Assembly (NCBI RefSeq): GCF_014647675.1
Contig: NZ_BMPQ01000003.1
Span: 124,001 to 188,000, forward strand
DNA from: Streptomyces flaveus
GTDB taxonomy: Bacteria > Actinomycetota > Actinomycetes > Streptomycetales > Streptomycetaceae
Reading direction: 5' to 3'
DNA: 64,000 nucleotides
In this document: positions 9,078-17,946 of the stretch, one piece after another
Position numbering within the stretch: position 1 is the stretch's first letter
Layout of the letters: each line of letters opens with the position of its first letter
Made by a program: the position numbers and the translations under genes
Notes under the pieces: model-generated
Database searches by the model: none
Told to the model about the DNA's origin: nothing
What the model saw: only the letters and a program-made list of their open reading frames with translations

Positions 9078-11251
9078 GAACGGGCTCCCACCAGTGGTTC
9101 GCCGGCCTGCTCGGGGATGTCGATACGGGACTCGACGTACGGCGCCTCCGTCGTCGCCAACGACCCCGGAGAGCGGATGGCTCGTACGCAGACCACCGCC
9201 GCGTTGACGATCACCACGGTGACCAGCAGCAGGAACACGGCGATCAGGACGCCGTCGACCGTGGAGTTGGTGACCACGGTGTGCATGTCGTCGAGGGTCT
9301 TGGCGGGGGCGATGACCTCGCCGGCGTCGATGCCGTCGGCGTACCGCTCGCGCTGGGCGAAGAAGCCGATCCGCGGGTCGTCGGAGAAGATCTTCTGCCA
9401 GCCGGCGACGAAGGTGACCGCGACCACCCAGGCCAGCGGGATCGCGGTGACCCAGGCCCAGCGCAGCCGCCCGGACTTGATCAGCACGGTGGTGCAGACG
9501 GTGAGGGCGATGGCGGCGAGCAGCTGGTTGGCGATGCCGAAGAGCGGGAAGAGCTGGTTGATTCCGCCGAGCGGGTCGGTGGCGCCGGTGTAGAGGAAGT
9601 AGCCCCAGGCGGCCACGACGAGTCCGCTGCACAGCCAGATGCCCGGCTTCCAGTTGACCCGGCCGATCGGCTTCCAGACGTTGCCGAGCATGTCCTGGAG
9701 CATGAAGCGTCCGACCCGGGTCCCCGCGTCGACCGTCGTCAGGATGAACAGCGCCTCGAACATGATCGCGAAGTGGTACCAGAAGGCCTTCATCCCGGCC
9801 CCGCCGAACACCCCGGAGAAGATCTCCGACATACCGACCGCGAGGGTCGGCGCACCGCCGGTACGGGCGATGAGCGTCGACTCCTCGACGTCCTTCGCCG
9901 CCTGCGTCAACTGGTCGGGGCTGATGGTGAAGCCGAGGTTCGCCACCGCCTGCGAGGCGGACTCGGCCGTCGTACCGAGGAGTCCGGCGGGCGCGTTCAT
10001 CGCGTAGTACAGGCCCGGTTCGAGGGTGGCGGCGGCGATCAGCGCCATGATCGCGACGAACGACTCCATCAGCATGGCGCCGTAGCCGATCATCCGGACC
10101 TGCGACTCCTTCTGGATCAGCTTCGGCGTCGTCCCGGAGGCGACCAGCGCATGGAAGCCGGACAGCGCGCCGCAGGCGATGGTGATGAAGAGGAAGGGGA
10201 AGAGGGAGCCCGCGAAGACCGGGCCCGCGCCCGAGGACGCGAAGTCACTGACCGCCTCCGCACGCATGACGGGTGCGGCCACGACGACTCCGACCGCGAG
10301 CAGCGCGATGGTGCCGATCTTCATGAAGGTGGACAGGTAGTCGCGCGGCGCGAGCAGCATCCACACGGGGAGTACGGAGGCGACGAAGCCGTACCCGACC
10401 AGGCAGAACACCAGGGTCGTCGGGCTCAGGGTGAAGGTGTCGGCCAGCGAGGACTCCTGGATCCAGCTGCCGCCGATGATCGCGAGCAGCAGCAGTGCCA
10501 CACCGATCAGGCTGGTCTCGACGACCCGGCCAGGACGGATGACGTGCATCCAGAAGCCCATGAACAGGGCGATGGGGATGGTCATGGCGACCGAGAACGT
10601 GCCCCAGGGGGAGTGCGCGAGGGCGTTGACGACGACCAGGGCCAGCACACCGAGCAGGATGATCATGATGGCGAAGACCGCGATCAGTGCCGCCGCCCCG
10701 CCCGCCCGGCCGATCTCGTCACGGGCCATCTGCCCGAGCGACTTCCCGTCCCGCCGCATCGACAGGAACAGCACCACCATGTCCTGCACCGCCCCGGCGA
10801 AGATCACCCCGGCCACGATCCAGATCGTGCCGGGCAGATAGCCCATCTGCGCCGCGAGTACGGGCCCCACCAGCGGTCCGGCCCCGGCGATCGCCGCGAA
10901 GTGGTGGCCCAGCAGCACCCGGCGGTCGGTGGGCTGGAAGTCGACGCCGTCCTCGAGGCGTTCGGCGGGCGTGGCCCGGCGGTCGTCCGGCTTCAGTACG
11001 CGCCGGGCGACGAAGCGGGCGTAGAAGCGGTAGGCGATGGCGTACGAGCCGAGGGCGGCCAGCACCAGCCAGACGGCGGAGATCTCCTCGCCCCGGGAGA
11101 GGGCGAGGACACCCCAGCAGACGGCGCCGACCAGGGCGACGGTGCTCCACAGGAGGATGGAGCGTGGGGTCATACGGGGCCGGGCGGACCCGGAGGGGGG
11201 TGGGCTTTCCGGTGCCGGGGGAGCGGATTCGGGCATGGCTGACGTAGGCAT
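9074..11251 (-). CDS. cstA: Carbon starvation protein CstA, pyruvate/peptide transporter family
   Basis: 725 residues, a many-spanning membrane protein (about 16-18 hydrophobic segments). It matches CstA at SYAIAYRFYARFVARRVLKP, LLGHHFAAIAGAGPLVGPVL, GVIFAGAVQDMVVLF, CGALSGFHALVASGTTPK and TTVDAGTRVGRFMLQD. CstA proteins carry pyruvate or peptides across the membrane in carbon-limited cells. The N-terminal 25 residues are Pro/Ser-rich and an ATG at 11236 or at RMTPRS would also work. Coupled to ybdD by an ATGA overlap. Next to it, but with its own direction pattern, lies a DUF3311-symporter pair that also belongs to monocarboxylate uptake, so this may be an organic-acid uptake neighbourhood. 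Confidence 0.93.
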   Translation of the reverse strand: MPTSAMPESAPPAPESPPPSGSARPRMTPRSILLWSTVALVGAVCWGVLALSRGEEISAVWLVLAALGSYAIAYRFYARFVARRVLKPDDRRATPAERLEDGVDFQPTDRRVLLGHHFAAIAGAGPLVGPVLAAQMGYLPGTIWIVAGVIFAGAVQDMVVLFLSMRRDGKSLGQMARDEIGRAGGAAALIAVFAIMIILLGVLALVVVNALAHSPWGTFSVAMTIPIALFMGFWMHVIRPGRVVETSLIGVALLLLAIIGGSWIQESSLADTFTLSPTTLVFCLVGYGFVASVLPVWMLLAPRDYLSTFMKIGTIALLAVGVVVAAPVMRAEAVSDFASSGAGPVFAGSLFPFLFITIACGALSGFHALVASGTTPKLIQKESQVRMIGYGAMLMESFVAIMALIAAATLEPGLYYAMNAPAGLLGTTAESASQAVANLGFTISPDQLTQAAKDVEESTLIARTGGAPTLAVGMSEIFSGVFGGAGMKAFWYHFAIMFEALFILTTVDAGTRVGRFMLQDMLGNVWKPIGRVNWKPGIWLCSGLVVAAWGYFLYTGATDPLGGINQLFPLFGIANQLLAAIALTVCTTVLIKSGRLRWAWVTAIPLAWVVAVTFVAGWQKIFSDDPRIGFFAQRERYADGIDAGEVIAPAKTLDDMHTVVTNSTVDGVLIAVFLLLVTVVIVNAAVVCVRAIRSPGSLATTEAPYVESRIDIPEQAGEPLVGARS

Positions 11252-11370
11252 GGCGGCTCCTGGCCGTGGTGCTGGGTGATGGTGTGCGGCGTGCTACGAG
11301 GTGGTCGTGTGCGGCGCTACTGGGTGGTGGTGCCGGGCGGTACGCGGTGGGGAAGTGGCGGAAAACCGGC

Positions 11371-11610
11371 TCAGGGATCGGGCCGGTCGTGCCGGTCGTC
11401 GCGATCGTGCCTGGTCAGCGCGTACGCCGCGAGCAGGCACAGACCGCACCCCGGCACCCAGGCGAGCTGGTACCAGTAGAAGAACGGCGTCCCCGCCAGC
11501 CGCGGGTCCGCCCCGGCGTACCAGGGCACCCACAACAGCCCTGCGGCGGGCGCGAGAAGCAGTACGGCGATCGCGAGTCGCCGCAGCCGGTGATGACCAG
11601 TGGGTGCCAT
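11371..11610 (-). CDS. DUF3311 family small membrane protein
   Basis: 79 residues (MAPTGHHRLRRLAIAVLLLA) with two predicted membrane spans and the family pattern LLWVPWYAGADPRLAGTPFFYWYQLAWVP; C-terminal tail is Asp/Arg-rich. Start at ATG 11610 behind GAGAGGAG. DUF3311 proteins usually precede a sodium:solute symporter and are thought to be its small subunit; here the two genes are divergent (11610 and 11806), which is a less usual arrangement. Function otherwise unknown. Confidence 0.82.
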   Translation of the reverse strand: MAPTGHHRLRRLAIAVLLLAPAAGLLWVPWYAGADPRLAGTPFFYWYQLAWVPGCGLCLLAAYALTRHDRDDRHDRPDP

Positions 11611-11805
11611 TGGTCGGCGCTCCTCTCCCGCTCGCTGTCGGTCTGTGCAAGAGTTGCCCGCCGGCCGGAACTGGTTGACAAGGAATTTCCAGAAGATTTC
11701 CCGGCGGTTTTCCGTCACCCGTGTCAACCGGACGGGCTGCCCGCGCAACTCTCCGGCAAGGGCTCGGGCTATGCGGGGCCTCAGGCACACCAAGGACGGT
11801 GACCC

Positions 11806-13368
11806 ATGGCGGACGGCGCCATGACCGCGACGTTCCTCGCCGTGATCGGCGGAGCGTCGCTTCTCGCCGTCACCGCGCGCCGGCTGCGTCCCACCGACCG
11901 GCTGCCGTCCCTGGAGGGCTGGGCACTGGCCGACCGGAGCCTGGGGCCCGTCTGGACCTGGATGCTGCTCGGCGGCACGATCTTCACCGCGTACACCTTC
12001 ACCGCCGTACCGGGACTGGCGTACGGGAACGGGGCGCCCGCCTTCTTCGCCGTGCCCTACACGGTGATCGTCTGCCCGCTCGCCTTCGTCCTGCTGACCC
12101 GGCTGTGGACGGTGGCCCGCCGGCACGGCTACATCACCGTCGCCGACTTCGTACGCGGCCGGTACGGTTCGCCGCCGCTCGCCCTGGTGGTGGCGCTGAC
12201 CGGGATCCTCGCGACGATGCCCTACCTCGCGCTGCAACTGCTGGGCATCCGCGCCGTGCTCACCGCCGGCGGTGTCTATCCGCGGGGCGCGGGCGGCGAT
12301 CTCGTGCTGATCGCGCTCTTCGCGGGGCTCGCGGTGGCGACGTACCGGCACGGGCTGCGGGCGCCGACCGTCATCTCCGCGTTCAAGGCGGTGGCCGTCT
12401 TCGTCTCGCTCACCGCCGTGTGCTGGCTGGTCCTCGCCCGGCTCGGCGGACCCGGCGCGGTCTTCGAGGGCGCGGCGCGACGGCTCGGCGGCACCGGCGT
12501 GGCGGACTCCGCCCTGCTCCTTTCCCCCGAGCAGCAACCCGCCTACGCCACGCTCGCCTTCGGTTCGGCGCTGGCCCTGCTGATGTATCCGCACGTCCTC
12601 ACCGCCGGGTTCGCCGCCGACGGCCCGCGCACCCTGCGCAAGGTCTCCGTGGCGCTGCCCGCCTGGACGGGACTGCTCGCCCTCTTCGGCCTCCTCGGCA
12701 TCGCGGCACTCGCGGCGGGAGTACGGGCACCCGAGGGCGGCGCCGAGACCGCCGTACCGATGCTGGTCGACCGGCTGATGCCGGGCCCGCTCGCCGGACT
12801 GGTCTTCGGGGCGATCACCGTGGGGGCGCTGGTCCCGGCGGCCGTGATGTCGATCGCCGCCGCCACCTGCTTCGTACGCAATGTGTACGTCGAGTACGTC
12901 CACCCCACCGCCACGCCCAAACGACAGGTGCGCATCGCCAAGGCGGTCTCGGTCACCGCGAAGGTGGGGGCGGTCGCGTTCGTGTTCGGGCTGCGCGACC
13001 AGGACGCCATCAACCTCCAACTCCTCGGCGGTGTATGGATCCTGCAGATCTTCCCGGCGGTGGCCATAGGGCTCTTCACGGGTCGGCTGCATCCGCGGGC
13101 GCTGCTGGCCGGGTGGGCCGTGGGCATGGCGGCCGGCACCTTCCTGGTGGTCCGCGAGGGCTTCTCGTCCATCGTGCCGTTCGGCGGCGGCGACCAGCCG
13201 CTGGAGATCTACGCCGGGCTCGTCGCCCTGCTGCTCAACCTGACCGTCGCCGTGGCCGGCACCGCGGCCCTCGAACGCCTCGGCGTCCCGCGTGGCGCCG
13301 ACCTCACCGACCTACCGTCCCGCCTGACCGTCAGGCGGCGCCCAGAGACGGGAGCGAGCAACCCGTGA
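11806..13368 (+). CDS. Sodium:solute symporter, monocarboxylate type
   Basis: 520 residues with about 13 membrane spans, the standard length for the SSS family. Diagnostic stretches are LGPVWTWMLLGGTIFTAYTF, HGYITVADFVRGRYGS, YPHVLTAGFAADGPRTLRK and GVWILQIFPAVAIGLFTGRL. The pairing with DUF3311 suggests a monocarboxylate (pyruvate, lactate, propionate) carrier like MctP, but the substrate is inferred. Start at ATG 11806 behind AAGGACGG. Its stop overlaps the GTG of the sigma factor gene (GTGA), so carrier, sigma factor and small membrane protein form one unit. Confidence 0.88.
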   Translation: MADGAMTATFLAVIGGASLLAVTARRLRPTDRLPSLEGWALADRSLGPVWTWMLLGGTIFTAYTFTAVPGLAYGNGAPAFFAVPYTVIVCPLAFVLLTRLWTVARRHGYITVADFVRGRYGSPPLALVVALTGILATMPYLALQLLGIRAVLTAGGVYPRGAGGDLVLIALFAGLAVATYRHGLRAPTVISAFKAVAVFVSLTAVCWLVLARLGGPGAVFEGAARRLGGTGVADSALLLSPEQQPAYATLAFGSALALLMYPHVLTAGFAADGPRTLRKVSVALPAWTGLLALFGLLGIAALAAGVRAPEGGAETAVPMLVDRLMPGPLAGLVFGAITVGALVPAAVMSIAAATCFVRNVYVEYVHPTATPKRQVRIAKAVSVTAKVGAVAFVFGLRDQDAINLQLLGGVWILQIFPAVAIGLFTGRLHPRALLAGWAVGMAAGTFLVVREGFSSIVPFGGGDQPLEIYAGLVALLLNLTVAVAGTAALERLGVPRGADLTDLPSRLTVRRRPETGASNP

Positions 13369-14066
13369 GACGCAGACAGCACACGCGACTGCCGGCGCCG
13401 CAGGCCGCTCCGGCCGCGGTCACCGATCCCCGTATCCCGGATCCCCGTATCCCGCGGCTCGCCGCGACCGATCACATCCCGCGGCCCGCCGCCACCGGCG
13501 AGCCGGCGGCATCCCCGCCGACCGGCGACCCGACTGCCGACGAGGTGCTGTCCCCACCCGTGAGCGATCCGGCCGACCTCGAGCGGGAAGCCGCCCTGGC
13601 CCGCCTCTTCGAGCTGCACTACGCCTCGATGCTGCGCCTGGCCGTACTGCTCGGCGCGGACGACCCGGAGAACGTGGTGGCCGAGGCGTACTACCAGATC
13701 TACCGGAAGTGGCGGCGCCTCAGGGACGCCGAGGCGGCGGAGGCGTATCTGCGCTCCACGGTGTGCAATCTGACCCGTATGCGCATCCGCCACCTCCAGG
13801 TCGCCCGCAAGCACGTCCAGCAGCCGCCGAGCGACGTCGTCGCCTCCGCCGAGAGCACGGCGCTGCTCCGCGACGACCAGCGTGTACTGATCGACGCCCT
13901 GCAGCAACTGCCCGCCCGGCAGCGGGAAGCGCTGGTGCTGCGGCACTGGCTCGGTCTGAAGGAGAGCGAGATAGCCGCCGCGATGGGAATCTCCCCCGGA
14001 TCGGTCAAGACCCATACCTCGCGCGGTATCGCCGCCCTGACCCAGGCGATGGAGGCCCGGCGATGA
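13365..14066 (+). CDS. ECF-type RNA polymerase sigma factor
   Basis: 233 residues from GTG 13365, which overlaps the symporter stop. The first 70 residues are Pro/Ala-rich with a duplicated DPRIP; then sigma region 2 (LARLFELHYASMLRLAVLLG, EAYYQIYRKWRRL) and region 4 (LIDALQQLPARQREALVLRH, GLKESEIAAAMGISPGSVKT). This is the SigE/SigK-like arrangement of Streptomyces ECF factors. The following gene overlaps by 4 bases and encodes a small single-span membrane protein that could act as its partner, though it lacks a zinc-type anti-sigma motif. Coupling to a transporter is unusual for a sigma factor. Confidence 0.9.
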   Translation: MRRRQHTRLPAPQAAPAAVTDPRIPDPRIPRLAATDHIPRPAATGEPAASPPTGDPTADEVLSPPVSDPADLEREAALARLFELHYASMLRLAVLLGADDPENVVAEAYYQIYRKWRRLRDAEAAEAYLRSTVCNLTRMRIRHLQVARKHVQQPPSDVVASAESTALLRDDQRVLIDALQQLPARQREALVLRHWLGLKESEIAAAMGISPGSVKTHTSRGIAALTQAMEARR

Positions 14067-14335
14067 ACGAAGTCGATCGTACGGAGCAGGCGCTGCGCGA
14101 AGCGCTCGGAACGCTGGCCGGCGGTGTCCAGGCCGCCCCCGACGCCTACCGCACGGCCCGCGGCGACTGGCTCCGCCGCGAACGCCGCCGCCGCCTGGTC
14201 CTGGCCGTCCTGATAGCGGTGGTCTTCACCCTCGCCACCCTGATCGGCCTCTGGGTCCTCAACCAGGCACCGTCGGACCCGGGCGTGATCTTTTCTTACG
14301 GGGTGGCTGCGCCTCCGGCCGGGGGCGGGTTGTAG
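14063..14335 (+). CDS. Small single-pass membrane protein, possible sigma-factor partner
   Basis: 90 residues: MNEVDRTEQALREALGTLAG, a basic stretch (RGDWLRRERRRRL), one membrane helix (VLAVLIAVVFTLATLIGLWVL) and a short outer tail ending PPAGGGL. ATG 14063 overlaps the sigma factor stop (ATGA), so they are co-translated. The cytoplasmic-N, one-helix layout resembles small membrane-bound partners of ECF sigma factors, but no HxxxCxxC motif is present. Function unknown. Confidence 0.7.
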   Translation: MNEVDRTEQALREALGTLAGGVQAAPDAYRTARGDWLRRERRRRLVLAVLIAVVFTLATLIGLWVLNQAPSDPGVIFSYGVAAPPAGGGL

Positions 14336-14484
14336 GTGACCGTGGCCGGGGGCCCTACCGGGCGTTTGCGCCGTACGGGTGACCAGGGTGACGGGCCATC
14401 GCCACCCATGGCGCATGCTGTTTGAGGCCGAGGGCGGTCGCGGCGAGGTGCCCGGTCGCCACCCCTCATCGGAAAGGACACCCC

Positions 14485-15897
14485 ATGGACGAGCAGGGTG
14501 AGCGCTTCGACGTCGTCGTACTCGGAGCGGGCCCCGGCGGCTATGTCGCCGCCATCCGCGCCGCCCAACTGGGCAAGCGCGTCGCGGTGGTCGAGGAGAA
14601 GTACTGGGGCGGTGTCTGCCTGAACGTGGGCTGTATCCCCACCAAGGCCCTGCTGCGCAACGCCGAACTCGCGCACATCTTCACCCGCGAGGCCAAGACC
14701 TTCGGCATCAAGGTCGAGGGTGAGGTCTCCTTCGACTACGGCGAGGCCTACCGGCGCAGCCGCAAGGTGGCGGACGGCCGCGTCAAGGGCGTCCACTACC
14801 TGATGAAGAAGAACAAGATCACGGAGCTCAGCGGCCGCGGCACCTTCCTCGACGCGCACACCCTCCAGGTGGCCGACTACGACGGCAACACCCGCACCAT
14901 CGCCTTCGACCACTGCATCATCGCCACCGGCGCCACCCCCAAGCTCCTGCCCGGCACCCGCCGCACCTCCCGCGTGGTGACGTACGAGGAGCAGATCCTC
15001 GCCGAGGACCTGCCGGCCTCCATCGTGATCGCGGGCGCCGGCGCGATCGGCGTCGAGTTCGCCTACGTGCTGCACAACTACGGCGTGAAGGTCACCGTCG
15101 TCGAGTTCCTGGACCGGATCGCCCCGCTGGAGGACACCGAGGTGTCCACCGAACTCGCCAAGCAGTACCGCAAGTTGGGCATCGACGTGCTCACCTCCAC
15201 CCGCGTCGAGTCGATCGACGAGTCCGGCCCTCAGGTCCGCGTCACGGTGACCGCCAAGGACGGCTCCCAGCAGGTGCTGGAGGCCGACAAGGTGCTCCAG
15301 GCGATCGGCTTCGCCCCGAACATCGAGGGCTACGGCCTGGACAAGACGGGCGTACGGGTCACGGACCGCGGCGCCATCGACGTCGACGGCCGCTGCCGCA
15401 CCTCCGTCCCGCACATCTACGCCATCGGCGACGTCACCGCCAAGCTGATGCTCGCGCACGCCGCCGAGGCGATGGGCATCGTCGCCGCCGAGACCATCGC
15501 GGACGCGGAGACCATGGAGCTGGAGTACGTGATGATCCCGCGCGCCACCTTCTGCCAGCCGCAGATCGCCAGCTTCGGCTACACCGAGGCACAGGCGAGG
15601 GAGAAGGGCTATGACGTCCAGGTGGCCAAGTTCCCGTTCACCGCGAACGCCAAGGCCCACGGACTGGGCGACGCGAGCGGCTTCGTGAAGCTGATCAGCG
15701 ACGCGAAGTACGGCGAGCTCCTCGGCGGCCACCTCATCGGCCCCGACGTCACCGAACTCCTCCCCGAACTGACCCTGGCCCAGCAGTGGGACCTGACCGT
15801 CCACGAGGTGGCCCGCAACGTCCACGCCCACCCGACGCTCGGCGAGGCGGTCAAGGAGGCCGTCCACGGCCTCGCCGGACACATGATCAACTTTTGA
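14485..15897 (+). CDS. lpdA: Dihydrolipoyl dehydrogenase (E3)
   Basis: 470 residues. FAD-binding [20 protein letters not shown]; redox-active disulfide [19 protein letters not shown]-binding [21 protein letters not shown] second site [20 protein letters not shown]; catalytic C-terminal [16 protein letters not shown] with the His-Glu pair. It reoxidises dihydrolipoamide of the pyruvate, 2-oxoglutarate or branched-chain dehydrogenase complexes using NAD+. Start at ATG 14485 with GGAAAGGA seven bases upstream. It stands alone; E1 and E2 genes are not nearby. The convergent MazG-like gene begins its stop 10 bases later. Confidence 0.96.
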   Translation: MDEQGERFDVVVLGAGPGGYVAAIRAAQLGKRVAVVEEKYWGGVCLNVGCIPTKALLRNAELAHIFTREAKTFGIKVEGEVSFDYGEAYRRSRKVADGRVKGVHYLMKKNKITELSGRGTFLDAHTLQVADYDGNTRTIAFDHCIIATGATPKLLPGTRRTSRVVTYEEQILAEDLPASIVIAGAGAIGVEFAYVLHNYGVKVTVVEFLDRIAPLEDTEVSTELAKQYRKLGIDVLTSTRVESIDESGPQVRVTVTAKDGSQQVLEADKVLQAIGFAPNIEGYGLDKTGVRVTDRGAIDVDGRCRTSVPHIYAIGDVTAKLMLAHAAEAMGIVAAETIADAETMELEYVMIPRATFCQPQIASFGYTEAQAREKGYDVQVAKFPFTANAKAHGLGDASGFVKLISDAKYGELLGGHLIGPDVTELLPELTLAQQWDLTVHEVARNVHAHPTLGEAVKEAVHGLAGHMINF

Positions 15898-15906
15898 GGG
15901 CGGACG

Positions 15907-16272
15907 TCAGGGCAGCTGCCCCGACCCGAGCGAACGCTTCCGCACCTGCTCCAAGTGGCTCGTGAAGACCTCACGAGCGTCGGGTGTCAGCGTGCGCAGC
16001 GCGACGGCCGCCGTGATGATCACGTCACACAGCTCCGCCTGGACGTCGTCCCAGGAGTGGCTCGTACCCTTCCGCGGATTCTGACCGGTGGCGCCGATGA
16101 CCGCCTCGGCGACCTCGCCGACCTCCTCGGAGAGCTTCAACATCCGCAGGAGCAGGGCCTCTTGAGGGGGACGCGAGGGTTGCGCACGTACGAGCCATTC
16201 CTGGAGGCGGCCCACCGTGTCCCACATGTCGTCGTACGTGGCCGAGGCTGCTGCTGTGTCGTGATCGCTCAT
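15907..16272 (-). CDS. MazG-like pyrophosphohydrolase family protein
   Basis: 121 residues (MSDHDTAAASATYDDMWDTV). The MazG/dUTPase-type helical motif is visible as LKLSEEVGEVAEAVIGATGQ followed by WDDVQAELCDVIITAAVALR, i.e. the ExxE...ExxD metal-binding set. Such proteins hydrolyse non-canonical nucleoside triphosphates; the exact substrate here is unknown. No strong ribosome site is seen before ATG 16272. Convergent with lpdA. Confidence 0.85.
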   Translation of the reverse strand: MSDHDTAAASATYDDMWDTVGRLQEWLVRAQPSRPPQEALLLRMLKLSEEVGEVAEAVIGATGQNPRKGTSHSWDDVQAELCDVIITAAVALRTLTPDAREVFTSHLEQVRKRSLGSGQLP

Positions 16273-16437
16273 GGCGGCCAGCGTGCCATGGGCCCGGGGC
16301 GCACCCCCGTCGGCCCGGCCCCGTAGTCCTGGCTCGGACACCGGGGAACAAGTAACCCGCCGGTCATCGAAGGAAGAAGTTGAGCAGAGCGTCGGTGCGC
16401 TTGCTGAAGGGGGCATGGAGGAGGCGGGCGGCGCCGG

Positions 16438-17226
16438 TTAGCGGTGGGCCATGCGGCCCATGAGCCGGACGGTCAGGCGGCGCGGCAGGATCTTGCTGGC
16501 GAGGGCGAGCGGGCGGCCGTTGGTGATCACCGACGGGGGCGCGGAGCGGCGGTCGAGCGTGTCGAGGGCGATCCTGACGACGTGGGCGGGGGTGGCTCGC
16601 TTCGTGCCGTAGTCGGCCGACTGGCTGCCGGCGGCGTCGTAGAACTCGGTGTTCGTGGCGCCGGGGCACACGGCGAGGACGCGTAGGCCGGTGTCGTGGG
16701 TCTCCTCCCACAGTGATTCGGTGAAGCTGAGGACGAAGGCCTTGGTGGCGCCGTAGACGCTCAGGTACGGGGTCGGCTGGAAGCCCAGCAGACTCGCGAC
16801 GTTGATCAGGATTCCGGTGTCGGCGGAGGTCAGCGGGTCGATGTAGGCGTGGCTGAGGTCGACCAGGGCGCTGACGTTCAGCGCGATCATGCTCTGCAGG
16901 CGGTCCGGGTCCTCGTCGGTGAGGGCGTTGTGGGTGCCGAAGCCGGCGTTGTTGACGAGTCCGGTGGCGTGGATGCCTCGGGATTCGAGTTCGGCGCGCA
17001 GCGTGCGGCCGGCGTCGGGCTGGCCGAGGTCGCGGGCGACGACGGTCACCGTGACGCCGTGGGCGCGGGTGAGTTCGTCGGCCAGGTCCTTGAGCCGGTC
17101 CGCCCGGCGGGCGACGAGTACGAGATCCGCGCCGCGACGGGCCAGTTGGCGGGCGAATTCCGCGCCGAGCCCGGAGCTGGCTCCGGTGACGATGACGGTC
17201 TGGCGGCGATAGTCGATTTTGCTCAT
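16438..17226 (-). CDS. Short-chain dehydrogenase/reductase
   Basis: 262 residues. Rossmann motif VTGASSGLGAEFARQLARRG, the NNAG stretch (GLVNNAGFGTHNAL), catalytic Ser in LINVASLLGF and YGATKAFVLSF (YxxxK). Classical SDR acting with NAD(P)H on an unknown carbonyl or alcohol. It diverges from a TetR gene; the 72-bp gap holds a perfect palindrome that probably controls both. C-terminus (RRLTVRLMGRMAHR) is basic, typical of a subgroup of actinobacterial SDRs. Confidence 0.9.
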   Translation of the reverse strand: MSKIDYRRQTVIVTGASSGLGAEFARQLARRGADLVLVARRADRLKDLADELTRAHGVTVTVVARDLGQPDAGRTLRAELESRGIHATGLVNNAGFGTHNALTDEDPDRLQSMIALNVSALVDLSHAYIDPLTSADTGILINVASLLGFQPTPYLSVYGATKAFVLSFTESLWEETHDTGLRVLAVCPGATNTEFYDAAGSQSADYGTKRATPAHVVRIALDTLDRRSAPPSVITNGRPLALASKILPRRLTVRLMGRMAHR

Positions 17227-17246
17227 GGCTGCACTCTATGCACGCT

Positions 17247-17263
17247 CTTGCACTGAGTGCAAG
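17247..17263. promoter_or_regulatory. Palindromic operator between SDR and tetR
   Basis: CTTGCACT-G-AGTGCAAG: perfect 8-bp arms around a single base, about 20 bases upstream of the SDR start and 35 before the tetR start. A further half-site-like TGCAC lies at 17230 (GCACTCTATGCA). Likely bound by the TetR protein at 17299. Confidence 0.75.
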
Positions 17264-17298
17264 TGATTGCATCCAGCGAAGAGATGTACCATCGGTGC

Positions 17299-17913
17299 AT
17301 GGCCCAGAAACCGGCACCCCTCCGGGAACAGACCCGCTCGGTGGTTCGCGCGCTCCTCACCAAAACCGCCCTCGAACTGTTCGCCGCCAAGGGGTACGAC
17401 GGCACGACACTCGAGGAGATCGCCGCCGCAGCGGGCGTCTCCAAACGGACCCTGTTCAACTACTTCCGCAACAAGGAGGACCTCGCGCTCAACGGCCTGT
17501 CCGAGCAAGGGGAATTGATCGCCGCGCGGCTCGCCGAGCGCCCGGCCGACGAGGACCCGTGGACGTCGCTGCGTGCGGCGTTCCAGGTGCTCGAGGAGAT
17601 CGACCTCACGGCCGAGCGCCGGCTCGAGATGACCACGCTGCTGTTCGGCAACGAATCCCTGCGCGCCGGCCACGCCGAGAAGCAGGCCCGCTGGCAGGAC
17701 CTGTTCGCACCGCTGATCGAGCCGCGACTGCCCGACTCCGACCGCCGCGCCCTGCAGGCGCGCGCGATCGCGGCCGCGGCGATCACCTGCCTTCAGGCGG
17801 CAACAGAAGAGTGGATGCGCCTGGGCGGACAGGCCGACCAGTTCGACCTGTACGACGCGGCCGTGCAGGCCATCCGCCGCCCCGCCTCACCACCAGAGAA
17901 GACAACGACGTGA
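17299..17913 (+). CDS. TetR family transcriptional regulator
   Basis: 204 residues from ATG 17299 ([20 protein letters not shown]). HTH region [20 protein letters not shown] is a clear TetR recognition helix; the C-terminal ligand domain is helical and variable. An in-frame ATG at 17257 would extend it into the palindrome and is unlikely. Predicted to repress the divergent SDR gene through 17247-17263. Its TGA overlaps a GTG (GTGA at 17910) that would open a downstream gene if a C-run were one base shorter. Confidence 0.9.
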   Translation: MAQKPAPLREQTRSVVRALLTKTALELFAAKGYDGTTLEEIAAAAGVSKRTLFNYFRNKEDLALNGLSEQGELIAARLAERPADEDPWTSLRAAFQVLEEIDLTAERRLEMTTLLFGNESLRAGHAEKQARWQDLFAPLIEPRLPDSDRRALQARAIAAAAITCLQAATEEWMRLGGQADQFDLYDAAVQAIRRPASPPEKTTT

Positions 17914-17946
17914 GCAAGCGCCTGCCCCCCCGCCGACCTGCCGAAC

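Noticed and set aside
9281..11242. Long plus-strand frame opposite cstA
   Set aside because: Composition (Gly/Asp/Glu/Gln/Arg) is the typical antisense shadow of a membrane protein gene.
11721..13364. Upstream extension of the sigma factor frame
   Set aside because: It reads the symporter in the wrong frame; the GTG at 13365 with GTGA overlap is the natural start.
16364..16437. Extra C-terminal part of the SDR in another frame
   Set aside because: The SDR ends normally in RLMGRMAHR; the following frame has no family match.
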